Shown: positions 24,446 to 35,780 of the stretch, in pieces
Position numbering within the stretch: position 1 is the stretch's first letter
How the letters are laid out: every line of letters begins with the position of its first letter
Origin: Clytia hemisphaerica
Lineage: Eukaryota > Cnidaria > Hydrozoa > Leptothecata > Clytiidae
DNA: 64,000 nucleotides
Assembly: GCA_902728285.1 (NCBI GenBank)
Contig: CACVBU010001363.1
Span: 186,001 to 250,000 of the forward strand
Direction: 5' to 3'
Translations under genes and position numbers: made by a program
Notes under the pieces: generated by a model
Told to the model about the DNA's origin: nothing
The model's database searches: none
The model's input: the letters and a program-made list of their open reading frames with translations, nothing else

Positions 24446-25066
24446 TATCACTCTGGTTTTAGTTTTAGTGAAAAAAGTTTCAACTTCAGTATTGTGTTCT
24501 TATAATGACAAAGGTATTAAAAGCCAATAACTCTTGTTTTTATCATGTGTTTTGAAAAAATAGCCACTTTTAGAGATTGGCTCGTTGCGGTTGTCTCAGA
24601 GACGAAGAACAAAACATAAAACTTTTATTTTGGTAACCAGATCAATATTTGACTTTTGAAAGATAAATATCTGGTGTAAGAAATATTGGCGAAGAGAAAC
24701 AATAGGATGGTATTGATAAGAAAGAAAGAAGATAGGTGTATGCTAACATTTTAATCTAATCATTATCATTTTGAGATAATTTGATTGAAGATGATAGATC
24801 AGGTGTGTTCAGAATGAGCAAGTTTTTCGTTTGCCAGGACAGGGATGTTTTTGATTCATTGGTATATTTAGATGATAGTTAAGATGGGTATACTACTTGG
24901 TTCTTTTTTGTCCTTTTGGTTTTGATCAAATGTTCTGGTACTGATGTTAACTATTTTGTGGGTTTAGAAAGTATACTTGAGGCACGAAATTAATTTTCTG
25001 GCCCATATACGATAATTTCAATCAGGGATTTTATAGGATTTTAACTATTTCACAATCTTTCATTAC

Positions 25067-25068
25067 AG
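25067..25068 (+). other. Splice acceptor in the 5' UTR of the Rho gene
   Basis: A pyrimidine-rich run ending CATTACAG lies 43 bases before the ATG. It suggests that an intron separates an upstream non-coding exon from the coding exon. Confidence 0.5.
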
Positions 25069-25111
25069 CAGAAACTAATACGAAAAAGAATCAAATAATT
25101 CAAATACAACC

Positions 25112-25762
25112 ATGGTTACAACAGACGCGACGCAACAACAAACAACCGCTGAAAACACCCCGACACACACAACGTCTGGTTGTAAGAAAGTCGTGGTCGT
25201 CGGTGATGGAAGTTGTGGGAAGACGTGTTTATTGATGTCTATAATCGAACGTGATGCACCTGACGGCTACGTACCCACAGTCTTCGAAACGTACGTCAAA
25301 GAAATCGACCACGGAAAAACGTCGTATGAAGTATCCTTTTACGATACGGCGGGACAGGATGTTTATGATCGCTTACGGCCGTTATCGTATCCCGATACAG
25401 ACGTTTTCTTAGTATGTTTTGCTGTGGATTCCCCGGACAGTTTATATAATGCTTATGATAAATGGACACCTGAGGTTAAACATTTCGGACCTAACGTACC
25501 ATTTGTCTTAGTAGGGACCAAATGCGATTTACGTAGTGATGAGAGCACGTTGAAGAGATTACGTAAAGCTAAACAAGAAGTCATTACGCAAGAAGAAGGA
25601 CGGGAAATGGCGAAAAAGCTTAAAGCTTCTGCTTACGTAGAATGTTCTGCGTTGACGGGGTTTAACGTTAATGAAGTAATTAGTACGGCGTTGAAATCAG
25701 CCCTCAAGAAGCAACACAAACAATTGAACAAGTTGAAGCAATTAAGGTGCACTTTCTTGTGA
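25112..25762 (+). CDS. Rho-family small GTPase
   Basis: The 216-residue protein cycles between GTP and GDP states to control actin and membrane dynamics at the plasma membrane. It shows the full G-box set: P-loop GDGSCGKT (31-38), switch I YVPTVFETY with effector Thr56, switch II DTAGQD (78-83) with the catalytic Gln82, TKCD (136-139) and ECSAL near 175. A Rho-specific insert helix follows LRSDESTLKRL. The C terminus is basic and ends CTFL, a CAAX box whose final Leu predicts geranylgeranylation. It differs from typical Rho by a hydrophilic ~24-residue N-terminal extension, rich in Thr and Gln, and by Asp where most have Glu after the switch II Gln. The coding region has no intron. The ATG at 25112 is the first in the exon. 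Placement within Rho, Rac, Cdc42 or a divergent branch needs a tree. Confidence 0.95.
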   Translation: MVTTDATQQQTTAENTPTHTTSGCKKVVVVGDGSCGKTCLLMSIIERDAPDGYVPTVFETYVKEIDHGKTSYEVSFYDTAGQDVYDRLRPLSYPDTDVFLVCFAVDSPDSLYNAYDKWTPEVKHFGPNVPFVLVGTKCDLRSDESTLKRLRKAKQEVITQEEGREMAKKLKASAYVECSALTGFNVNEVISTALKSALKKQHKQLNKLKQLRCTFL

Positions 25763-26064
25763 AGGAAATGGCTTGAAATATAGTGGAAATCCCAATGATA
25801 AGACCTAGGGAGTTTGGATGGAGGCAGTTTGATCTCTAGTGATTATTTAATCAATGACAATGAACTGCACTTAAATCCTAGCAGTAGTGCACACCATTGA
25901 TCTGCGCGAAAACTTATTTTCCGACTGGGACTAAATATGGCTCATTATTTAACCAAGATTGTCCGTTTGGATTTCAGAAATGCAACTGATTTTGGCTACC
26001 ACCTACACAGTGGAATATCACACACCCTGTGACGGGAAGAATGCCAACATCTCAAGAAGAAGAA

Positions 26065-26081
26065 AATAAACGATAAATAAA
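26065..26081 (+). terminator. Polyadenylation signals of the Rho gene
   Basis: Two AATAAA hexamers (26065-26070 and 26076-26081) lie about 300 bases after the stop codon. Confidence 0.55.
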
Positions 26082-26089
26082 CTACATAA

Positions 26090-27300
26090 CATTTCTTCCT
26101 TCTATCTTTTATGATATGAGATGTTTTCGGACATCAGTTTTTTGCTAAATTCCGCACTTAGCATTTATGATGTTATGAGCATCTTCTACCAAAGCGAATG
26201 TTTTTGGTTTAGAGAAGAAAGAATGACGTCACCATTTATCAGGTCATCAATGACCAGTAGAATAACGTTATTGTACTTTTTGAGCATCTAACTCAACCGA
26301 AGAAGTTATGAAACAGTAGTTACATCATATTGTACTGTGTTCGGAACTTAATTAGGTTGGTTCACGCACTTCCTATTTAATTTGCTAATAACATATTTTG
26401 ATGGCAATTAACAAATGGTTCACCTGTTTGTCAGAATGGTAATAAAATAATTAGCTTTTTTCATAGAATCGCAAAATTTTCTCTCTTTATATTTTCGGAT
26501 TCTCGATTATACCAACATATCAAAGACAATACCTATAAAATTTTAGATGAAATTTTAAACCAAAATAAATAAGTTTGTAAATATACAATTTGTGAATTTT
26601 TATATTTATTAGTATTTTTTATAGAAAAAATTACGTAATGTTTTGAGGCATTAAAATCTTTAAATTGTTGAAATCGTTACCTCACTTTCACTGTCCCGCC
26701 CTTTCCAAATTCTAACTTTGTTTATTTAAACGTTGACCTATTTAACAAGGAGCCCTGAGAGTCTCGTTGAAGAAATCTTACACGATTCTCTCCGTAATTC
26801 GAATTCTTTAATCCTTTCTAATTCGATCAAAAGTTCTTCATCTACATCTTCTTGAATATCAAATTAGAGAATTTACCTGTCTTCTAACTAAACGCTTTAA
26901 AAAATCCAAATGAACTCAAAATTTTAGTTTTGTGTTGTTTTGCCCCATTAAAGTATGAGATATATCTGCAAAAACACTATGAATCTTAATTCCTAAAATA
27001 GTAAATTAAAGACTTCCCTAAATGCTAAAATAATTCTCTTACCCGTTAATGAGACCAATGAAAACAAAACTATTTTGAAAGTCTCCCCATTAAGATATAC
27101 ATTAATAGAGTGAATTATATGATGAGTAGTATTCTAGGGTTTTTTCTAGAGGTTCTTGAATGTTTCTTTGGTCTGGAACAAAAAATTGGCATAGTATGAA
27201 GCAGTGAAGTTTTTCAATACTGGCAGTTTCACGATGAAAAGGCGCTGCAGAGTACCCAAGAAGAATGGTTAAGATCCGCACCGGAGCACTTGTCTCTACA
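26090..27300. other. Gene-free stretch
   Basis: No gene is supported. A short minus-strand segment ending at a gtaacg donor near 26682 is open but lacks a convincing acceptor. Confidence 0.4.
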
Positions 27301-27668
27301 TACAGGATGTCCCGAAAAAAAGTATCGAGTTGTACCACTTCTATAGAAAGAAAGTTCTTGTGTGTGTTTCACTGATTTTGCAATGTTTATCAAAGTTTCT
27401 CTCTGTCTCATATTAATTGTCATGAGACACTTTTTATGCTTTTACAAAAACCAATTCTCAATAACTTTGACGTCATGAAAATTGTAAAAAAAGTTTTTAA
27501 TGATAATGACTGTTGTAAAAACAATTATTGTGTTGGTATATATTTTTCGTTTACGATGATTTTTTCTTACATTTTTGTGTTGGTATATATTTTCTTACAT
27601 TTTGTTAAACACACGCAACAACCTTCTACTCATGCTCGAACTCGATACTTTTTTCCGGACACCCTGTA
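27301..27668. mobile_element. TA-flanked MITE with CAGG(G/A)TGTCC ends
   Basis: The left end TACAGGATGTCCCGAAAAAA and the inverted right end TACAGGGTGTCCGGAAAAAA match over about 30 bp, continuing into GTATCGAGTT. Both start at TA, as for mariner-type elements. The open frames across it (27229-27423, 27436-27687) are not credible genes. Confidence 0.75.
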
Positions 27669-27883
27669 TAGGATTTTGCACACATAAGCATATTTTTATC
27701 AAAATGTTCAAAGTATGAGGTAATCTTTCCATGTCTCAGCCAATCAGAGCTTTACTCGACGTTTATTCGTGAGTTTATTACATTTTACCTCTTTCGCAAA
27801 CGAATTCTCTCCTTACACTAATTATCCGGCTTGATACAGTATTGTTTCTACCTGACTGGCGTGCCAGTCTGTATGTTTTCACC

Positions 27884-28025
27884 TACAGTTGACGCTCCCT
27901 AATTCAGCGTTCTGTTATTCGATACGTTCCATTATTCCATAATATGGAAAGTCGCCGTCAAAATCGATGCTTTAATATTCGATACCCTCCCTTATTCGCT
28001 GAAAATCCAATTCCCCTCAACTGTA
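27884..28025. mobile_element. TA-flanked MITE, CAGTTGACGCTC family
   Basis: The left end TACAGTTGACGCTCCCTAAT and the inverted right end TACAGTTGAGGGGAATTGG share the first nine bases. A shorter relative, almost pure termini, is at 38409-38460. Just upstream, GACTGGCGTGCCAGTC (about 27854) is a perfect 16-bp palindrome. Confidence 0.6.
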
Positions 28026-29326
28026 CATTAAAAAATCGAAGCAAATTCAAAGATTTGATAGATCTGATTGAAGTTGAAAATCCCCTTTAATTGACAAGAA
28101 ACTTGACAAAAAAATTACAAAAATGACATGCAATCCTAAAGTCTTTTTTTATATCAGAGGTTATAGATGGTTGCATGGAGATCCAAAAGTGACGGCAAGA
28201 CACAACTTTCCGTTTCAATGTATTTCGTGCTGACCTAATTTCATTGACGTGCCTTGACCCAACCGTGTGACGAAAATTCCATTGGTATTTTTCGTAGCAA
28301 TAACAATAGGAAATGAGGTCGAAGGGTTTTGTAAGAAGTGTTTCGACTTTAAAATAAATTGCTTTTAACTTTGATGGTACGCAATTGCGTATTCATTTTT
28401 TAGCTGAAGAGTGTAAAATGAAGGAGGTGGTGAAATCAGGACCTGACTGTGATATAAACTAGGTTGTTGAAAACGAGTGTATAAAAAACGTTATATGAAA
28501 ATCACAATTTTGAATATTGAGTTTACGTATTCACTCCGCATTAGAGAGGACGGAAGAATGACTGAAGAACCAATTCCATTGTCTTGACACGTCGAATCGA
28601 GGGCGGCAAACAATGAATTATACATTCAGTCAGTTTCTAGTTTTGGCTACCGAAATACAGGATACATAAACTTACTTTCGAGTAGAAAAATCGAAAGGCG
28701 TTGCTTTTGGAGCTACGTAATGAACTTTAATGGATTTTATTGGTTGAGAGTTGTAGGATGTGTCTTATTTACACGGAAATAATATTTCCCACGAAACTTA
28801 ATTGTCATATCCTTAACGAAACGGCTTTAATTACCCACCTATTGTATAAAAAGTCATCTTCCAAAACACCTCATCTCCTAAATATCGCAAATTTGCAACA
28901 GCTATACAATTAAACGTAATACTTTTGTAATTAAATTCATCAGGCTTTAATTAATCATTTCTATAAGATCAAAATTAAAACTTTGAAATTTGATTCTAAT
29001 GAAAAACTTAGCGCTTAGTTACAAAACTTCATAATAAAGGTCTCGACTATCCAAATACATTTTGAAATCTGCCGGGGCCTACTCGTTCATTGAAAAGTGC
29101 TTCGAATACAAATCCACGGTTGAAATGCTCGAGCTTTTACAAAGCAACCTCTTGTGCTGAGTCTATATTTACTTCACTTGAGTTAAGAATTTTTTCTCCC
29201 ATAATTCTTGTTTCCAGTTTCTTATAGAATCTTTGGAAAAGAAAACAAATTTACTGCATACCAAAATTATAACCCAAACCACGAACACACGTTGATGAAT
29301 AAATAAACGATCAACTATTTACTTAC
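28026..29326. other. Gene-free stretch
   Basis: No gene or repeat was recognised. Confidence 0.4.
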
Positions 29327-29383
29327 CAGAAGCAGGACGGTTAACAGAACAGGAGAAGGATTTCCTCGTCGTTGTATAATCAT
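29327..29383 (-). CDS. Candidate first exon encoding a signal-peptide-like N terminus
   Basis: On the minus strand an ATG opens a 19-codon segment, MIIQRRGNPSPVLLTVLLL, that runs into a perfect gtaagt donor. The basic start followed by a hydrophobic run resembles a signal peptide. I could not establish the next exon, so gene identity is unknown and this is a tentative call. Confidence 0.3.
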
Positions 29384-29749
29384 ATTTTCGATTGTCAACA
29401 ACATTCAAGGAGATTCACCAGTCAGTAAGAGACACCATTTTGGAAGATCCTGCATTGCAGCATATAAAGCTCATAACGTCTATCTAGCCAACAATTTCTG
29501 AAAATCAAGAGAGGAGAAGATTACATCAGGAATGGTCCTCAAGGTAGGCTATTTTCTACTTTCGTTATATAGTACATATTTTTGCTCATACAACAGTGCT
29601 GTAGAAAGCATTTTGATACTGGGTATGGGCTCATGTTTAGCGGCATCAGAAGTTTGGCCCGAGGGCCGGGAAATGGACTCAAAATGAAAACTTACTAGGA
29701 AAAATGGAATGAAAAATCTGTAATATTATCAGAAAATTTATAAAAAAGA

Positions 29750-30450
29750 TTATTAGTAGAGGGCATTTTGTAAAATCGCTTGACTGTTTTGTTAGAAGCA
29801 CTTGTTATACATTTTTGGAAAGCTAAGGGGTAGGGGAATCGAAATTACTATGTTTCCAATTTTTTTTCGGACACTTTGGTGTGATTTTCGGACAAATATG
29901 ACGGTCTCAGGCAAAAATCATAGGGTTAAAAATTAATGAAAATTTTAGCTCGAGAAAACGGAGACCTGTTGTATATTTTTGGAAAGCTCTCAAAAAATTA
30001 GGATTAGAGATACATTGCAAGTATAGGTGATTTCAGTACCTAACTCGAGATATTGAGCTTCAAAAAGCGCAAAAACTGGACAAAATAGCTGTTTCTGGCT
30101 GAAAAACACGGTTTTCTAGGGTTAATATCTCGAGGTAGGTACAGAAATCACCTATACTTGCAATATATCTCTAATCTTAATTTTTTGAGAGCTTTCCAAA
30201 AATATACAACAGGTCTCCGTTTTCTCGAGCTAAAATTTTCATTAATTTTTACCCCTATGATTTTTGCCTGAGACCGTCATATTTGTCCGAAAATCACACC
30301 AAAGTGTCCGAAAAAAAATTGGAAACATAGGAATTTCGATTCCCCTACCCCTTAGCTTTCCAAAAATGTATAACAAGTGCTTCTAACAGAACAGTCGAGC
30401 GATTCCAAAAAATCGAACAAAATTCCCCCTACTATATATTTTTCAAAAAA
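29750..30450. repeat. Large palindrome (foldback element)
   Basis: Arms of about 285-310 bp (core 29774-30056 and 30120-30414) are inverse copies with over 90% identity, around a ~65-bp spacer. Shared landmarks are TTAGCTTTCCAAAAATGTAT in the right arm and its inverse in the left. Similarity fades outward to about 29750 and 30450. No open frame was seen. It is most simply a non-autonomous foldback transposon, able to form a long hairpin if transcribed. Confidence 0.85.
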
Positions 30451-32417
30451 GTAATAATGATTTTATGAAGGGGATGTGTCAGAGGACAGTGGATTTGTAG
30501 ACAAAAGGATTTGTAGTTCTGGAAAAATCGGAGAAAAATATTGACCGATTTTTGTGAAATTATTTGGCATTTAGCCCTTGGACTGATGGTTGGTATATTT
30601 TAATGATTGCTTCACCTTTTCCCTAACAAACTCGGTATAGAGGATAAAGACAAAATCATTTTTCACCCGTTAGCCTGTAAATAAAGTCATCACTCGTTCT
30701 TAAATATGTTTGAAAATTCATGATATTGTGTATCTGGTATATGTCAATGTGTCACTCTTAGATGTCAAATACACATTCTAACATATTATCGATTGACAGA
30801 TTGCTAGAATTTTAAACATTGGGTCGAAAATTTATGATTAATGAAAACATTCTGTTGTTGTTGCACAAGTATGGCATTATTATTATCAACGAATTCGTTA
30901 GATACAGTGGGTAGTCAGTAGTAGTCAGCATCCAGGAGGTAACTGGTGTGCAAGATGATGGGTATATCCGCGAGTCTGAGCTTTACAACCAACCCAAGGA
31001 AAGACTGAATTTTGAAAATGTTATTCAATTATTTTACAACCGCCATAATTAATCTTATGAAAATTAAAAAACCAGAAAAATTGAAGTTCGAGTTACTTTT
31101 TTAGAATGAATAAAAATACAACTTTTTATCTCATTTTCATTTTTGTTTATAACAGTATACTTCTAAAACTAGCCATAACTTTCATTAAGGTGCCACCGCA
31201 GCAAAACGAACACATAGAGTTGAATTTGCGTTCAAAAGGAATGATCTTAGCCCTACAGTAATTTTTGTTAAGATTGACCTCTCATCTGAGACAAAATTCT
31301 TTCAAATGCTAACAAATGTGTCAAGGGAGTGATTTACAGTCTACTTAGAGTGACATCCGTGCCTTGTCTTACACGTTTTTTATAAGAACAGTTTAATAAG
31401 AATACGAGGCTGAAATTTGGCGAAAACCTAAGAACAAATTAAGAAGAATCTGTAGAACCTCAGATTTCAGAAATTACTGAGAAGTACATGTTTCCATTTT
31501 AATTAATATGGACATTTAAGGCTGAAAACTCATATAAATTTAAGAACAGCCCAGCCAGAATCATATGACTTACTAGTTTTTCCTATAAAAAGAGTATATA
31601 TCTGAAGATACTGTTCTTCATATGTTATTTTACTAGTGTACACGTTTAGCAACATAACTGTTCGCTTACTTTGAGTAGAGTAATATTTTTAACCTATGAA
31701 GAGCGCTTAATAACTACTTGTGGTATAAAAAGGGAATTTCCCAGAAAAGGGAATTTCCTTAGATTCATTTAACTCTCCAGGGATAAGAAAAAGACAAACT
31801 GACATTTCAAAATGAGTAATCAGATCAAAATAACTCCGGAAAAGTCTTTTTGATGATGATAAAACAATAGAGAGACCGTAAGATAAGAATGCTACCGTTA
31901 AGCGGAACTAAAATACTGAAAAACGCGCGCAAAATTATGAGATGTTTGCCCAACTTCCTTATGCGTGAAGCTATGAATGCCATCCTCAGAAGCTTTAGGC
32001 TTCCTCCGGTGGCAATTATCATTTTTCATATAATATTTTGAATTTCAGAAATCTATCTTAAGAAATATTCTCGTTTTAGGTTTTGAATTTATGAGTGTCT
32101 TGTGTTAAATTTTTAAAATTTTATAATTGGAAGATAAAGGAGATAGCAAAGAAACTTTTTATGGTTATCAAACTTAAGCATCTAACAAGTGATACTTTTA
32201 TGGACCTACCTGGTTATGCATTTAACACATATATAATTGATATCTACGTGACGTGACCATTAAACAATCATTCAGAACACAAATAGTTACGATCTATTAA
32301 AATTAGTCGTTTGTTTCTTATAAAAAAACGTTTAGAAACTAAAATTTCATGCTCTTGAAATGATCTTTCATATTCAAGACTTCGTGAGCAAAAAAACATC
32401 TATCTCATCATAAAATT
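30451..32417. other. Gene-free stretch with a dispersed repeat
   Basis: No gene is supported. The repeat at 31372-31560 (below) is the only recognisable feature. The minus-strand frame 31825-32022 has no known domain. Confidence 0.4.
31372..31560. repeat. Dispersed repeat, TATAAGAACA / AAAACCTAAGAACA family
   Basis: It holds GAGGCTGAAATTTGGCGAAA followed by ACCTAAGAACA. The inverse relatives TCTTAGGTTTTGGCAAAAAT (46571) and TTCTTAGGTTTTGGCCAAAA (about 13721) also end in TGAGCCT and ATGTTCTTA. It is an old non-autonomous element family. Confidence 0.5.
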
Positions 32418-33240
32418 GAGTAATTTGGCTAAGAACATTGATGTATGCTTATTATAGTGATTCTTATAGATAAAGATGCGTTTTTTGAGCTGAAAAATTA
32501 TTTTTTTACAAAAATCTGCTTGACCATCTTTTACCTACTTCCATGCAAAAAATCAGAAAAAAACAATGATCCAATACTTCACAAAGTCCAAAAAACTCTT
32601 TTTTTAGCCGTTTTTTGGCCCAAATTTACTCAAAAACATTTTTTTTTCGAAAATTAGGCTTCGTTAAATTTGATGGTTTATAGTTATGCATCTTTGTGCA
32701 AAAATCATAAAGAATGAAAGAGCCACTCTTGAGAAAAGTTAAAACCCAAGTAATTGATAATGCGCTTATAAAAAAAGATCGAATTTGGCCAGTTTTTCTA
32801 TAAAAACAATAAGCCCTCATGAGCAGGAAAAAAATCTTGAGTAATTTGACTAAGAACATTGATGTATTCTTAGTAATAGGGATTCTTATAGATAAACATA
32901 CATGTTTTGAGCCAACAAATTTTTTTTGCAAAAATCTGATAGAACCATTTTTTACCTATGATGGTACCCTACTTTCATGTAAAAAAATTAGAAAAAATTA
33001 ATGATCCAATTTTTCACAAAGTCCAAAAAACCGTTTTTAGTCGTTTTTTTGGCCCAAACTTGTCCCCAAATTTATTTTTCGAAAATCGGGCTCCGTCACA
33101 TTCGAGGGTTTATAGTTATGCATCTTTGTGTAAGAAATCATAAAGAATGAAAGAGCCAATCTCGAGAAAAGCTAGTAACTAACGAACGAACGGACGAACG
33201 AACATACAACGATTAATTTATAGGACCTCCACCGGGGTAG
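32418..33240. repeat. 421-bp unit repeated in tandem
   Basis: Two units begin with GAGTAATTTG(G/A)CTAAGAAC at 32418 and 32839 and align through TAGTTATGCATCTTTGTG. A partial third copy is at 37078-37195. Unit 2 ends in a short (AACG)n tract (33178-33204) and the block ATAGGACCTCCACCGGGGTA. Overlapping short frames on both strands are repeat-derived. Confidence 0.75.
33178..33204 (+). repeat. (AACG)n microsatellite
   Basis: It holds about six imperfect GAAC/GGAC tetramers. Confidence 0.6.
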
Positions 33241-33328
33241 GTCCAAAAGAAAAGAAATATTATATTTGTTCAATTATTTAAATTCAAACAAACTTCATCT
33301 TAAAAAAACATATATATATGAATATTAT

Positions 33329-34049
33329 TTAAGGGCTCTGACCATAGTGAAATTTTCATAGTTGCCGTGTTTAAAATGTGTTTTCTGACTGATGTAACCA
33401 ACAAAACTATGGCATGTTATACATTTTCTGTTAGACAAACTATTCCTGAATCTGAAAATTTAAAAATTGCATTGAAAAAATTTGATGAAGAAGCAAATGA
33501 AGACTTTTGCAAGGAAGAGTATTTCAACTTTGAAGAGCTTAGTTTCGGCGAAGAAAAAACATTTTGAAAATTTTTTCGCAGTAGATGGTGTATCTTTTAC
33601 CGAACAATAAAAAATTTTGCGGAAAATTTTTTTAAATGCTTCTTTGTCTCAAAATCTTCAAAATAGTGGATTTTCATCAATTTTTCATCTGGATTTTGCT
33701 TAAAAAAACAGTCATAACTTTTGACACATCTTTTTAGAAAAATTTTCCGCAAAATTTAAAATAGTTCAATTCTTTGCGGACAGTTTGAAAAAACTTCGAA
33801 ACAAAAAGGTTAATTACCCATTAAAACTTAGCACTTTTTATAAAAGAAGGTGATGCAACATATTATTAACGTCTTTTTAAAGTTCATAACGTCATTTTTG
33901 CAATTATAAGTTCTTAATTACTCTTAAGGGATTTGATTAAAAAGCAATTTATAAATGCAATTCTTTGTTAAAAGTGTTAAAGAATCTAAAACATAACTTT
34001 CATGTTCAGATACTAAAATCAATTTTCCGACTATGGTCAGAGCCCTTAA
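33329..34049 (-). mobile_element. TTAA-flanked non-autonomous DNA transposon, copy 2
   Basis: This 721-bp inverted copy of the element at 1872-2590 has the same TTAA-GGGCTCTGACCATAGT ends. It carries a 66-codon open frame (33367-33567) matching that of copy 1. The two differ at five sites in the frame, all of which change the amino acid. That is compatible with neutral drift rather than coding constraint. Confidence 0.85.
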
Positions 34050-34127
34050 GTAGAATAAAATAGAAAAATTGGTTTGCTTTGCGGGCTTTCAATCAGGCTG
34101 CCGGCATCCATTAACGGATTCGTGCTC

Positions 34128-35777
34128 CTATACTACACAGGGTTCAGTTTCCTTTTTCACCACGATTAGGTTTGTCATGCATCTAAGGTAATAATTACAT
34201 TCATGTTCTTCTACAGGCCAATTTAAGAAGCGGCCCACAAACGAGATCACTGTAGGCCACTCAAATCCTATGACCGATCGGCTGGAAGCGAACAGAAATT
34301 TGCCATCGCATAGGTACTTGTATGGGCTTTCACCTTCACTAAAATCGTTTTGGGCCAATGGTTTCATATCATAAAATTTCCATTCTTCTTGCACCTGATC
34401 TAAAAAATTGGCAAACGTTACGAGTTCTTTAGTGTTATCAAGAATGCATAGAATACCAAGATTCGATTGTTTTCTTGCCAACTGTACCGCCTCCTTAAAT
34501 GTATTGACAAACGTTGGTGGACAGCCAGAAGGAAAGTTGGCAGGTGGCATCTTCACACCTTCCTTGTAAGAATAAATTTTTTGCTCCGCATGTTTCTTCA
34601 CCATCTCAACAATTGCTCTGCTATTTCGTAAATTTTGTGATAAATTTAGAAAGAGGAAATTATTACGAAGGATATTTTCTAGACCTGCGTACTGACTTTC
34701 GGCATTTGGTGCGACCCAGATAACCTCGACGAGTTTTAAAAGACTATCGATCAAACTGTCCTTCACTAGCCAACTTACTGCGCACTCATCAATCAACAAG
34801 GCTTTTATATCATCATTTTGAATCTCCTTCACCATTAAGTCAATATCTGGTGATTGTACTCTCAATTCGATTCCACACTGGTCAAAATCGTGTCGTAATT
34901 TATGGTAAATCAAAGATTTAAGTGCACTTATTCTTGCAAAAGTTATAAACATTACACGACCTTTGAAATCCGGTAATTTGCTGAGCATAATGGCTTTTTC
35001 CTGTAACAAAAATTTCTTACCGACTCCAAATCCACCTTGTATTACTAGTTTCTTGTACGCAAGATCATTGCTGGTCAACACTGGAAGCTGTTGAGTAGAG
35101 TAAAATAACATATTGTTGCTATTCGAGACAGTTTTGATGACTTCAGTGATATAATCGACCCAATTTGATGCAATGAGAGGCGTTTTGAGGTTCTTTTTCG
35201 ACAGGTGGATGGTAAAAACAATGATTCGAATGATCTTTTTGAGATTCCCCAACGATAAAGTGATGTCTGCTTCACCGAGAACTGGGTATTTCTTCAGGAT
35301 GCTTGATAACCAGATGTTTATATCGCTGTCACTGTGTACATAATGATGATTTTGAAATCCTACTTGGTCTTTCTGAACACTGATGACCGGAAAGAAGGTC
35401 CAGCCAGGACCAAGCTGATCACTTAGTCCTTCTTCAAAAAGTCTATAGTAAGTGTTTAACTGTTTGAAAGCAGTGTCTGTCAGCTGCCTTTTTGATTCAA
35501 TACCAATTAGCAGTTTGTGTGCAGGAAAGAAAATGAGAAAATCAAACTCCTGATGCTTGTTGCTAACAATGTCGGTGAGAAACGTAGCTGAACGAAGGAT
35601 TACCGCATTTTGTAGGCAGGCTTCATCTTTCAAGGATACTAAATCATCGAAGCAGCAGTGCTCACCTTCTTCACCAGTTAACTCAGCAATGTCAAGTCCG
35701 AAAAACCATTTCAGATTGAAATCAATTGGAGAGTTATTTTCGATCAGTTTTTCAATTCTTCGTCGAAAGGCTTTCAT
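34128..35777 (-). CDS. Nuclease/helicase-like P-loop protein, main reading frame
   Basis: The 549-residue intronless frame is not assigned to a named gene. Residues 79-96 hold D79 followed by IGIESKRQ with E94 and K96, the D-(x)n-ExK signature of PD-(D/E)XK and NERD-type nucleases. A superfamily-1 helicase-like core follows: Walker A QGGFGVGKK (247-255), Walker B LLIDE (327-331), a UvrD-like NLRNS (382-386), IGFEWPTVI (503-511, like the usual GxEx(D/P)xVI) and YLRCMTNLIVV (530-540) where motif VI belongs. Walker A has Lys where Ser or Thr is usual and motif VI lacks its Arg, so helicase activity may be lost. In bacteria such nuclease-helicase fusions act on DNA, often in defence; the animal role is inferred only. 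The frame continues upstream past a TGA (35781-35783) into 35781-36446. It lies just downstream of the TTAA element at 33329-34049. Confidence 0.75.
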   Translation of the reverse strand: MKAFRRRIEKLIENNSPIDFNLKWFFGLDIAELTGEEGEHCCFDDLVSLKDEACLQNAVILRSATFLTDIVSNKHQEFDFLIFFPAHKLLIGIESKRQLTDTAFKQLNTYYRLFEEGLSDQLGPGWTFFPVISVQKDQVGFQNHHYVHSDSDINIWLSSILKKYPVLGEADITLSLGNLKKIIRIIVFTIHLSKKNLKTPLIASNWVDYITEVIKTVSNSNNMLFYSTQQLPVLTSNDLAYKKLVIQGGFGVGKKFLLQEKAIMLSKLPDFKGRVMFITFARISALKSLIYHKLRHDFDQCGIELRVQSPDIDLMVKEIQNDDIKALLIDECAVSWLVKDSLIDSLLKLVEVIWVAPNAESQYAGLENILRNNFLFLNLSQNLRNSRAIVEMVKKHAEQKIYSYKEGVKMPPANFPSGCPPTFVNTFKEAVQLARKQSNLGILCILDNTKELVTFANFLDQVQEEWKFYDMKPLAQNDFSEGESPYKYLCDGKFLFASSRSVIGFEWPTVISFVGRFLNWPVEEHECNYYLRCMTNLIVVKKETEPCVV

Positions 35778-35780
35778 TCC

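Larger units (their letters stand above)
19756..25066. other. Long stretch with no established gene
   Basis: I see no confident gene. The minus-strand frames at 19844-20038, 21080-21268, 21265-21447, 21414-21626 and 23972-24160 lack domains. An ATG-led 30-bp segment on the minus strand at 20822-20851, followed by a gtatgt donor, could be a small first exon. Two fragments of the CACCCC transposon family lie at 22480-22760 and 24354-24445. Confidence 0.4.
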
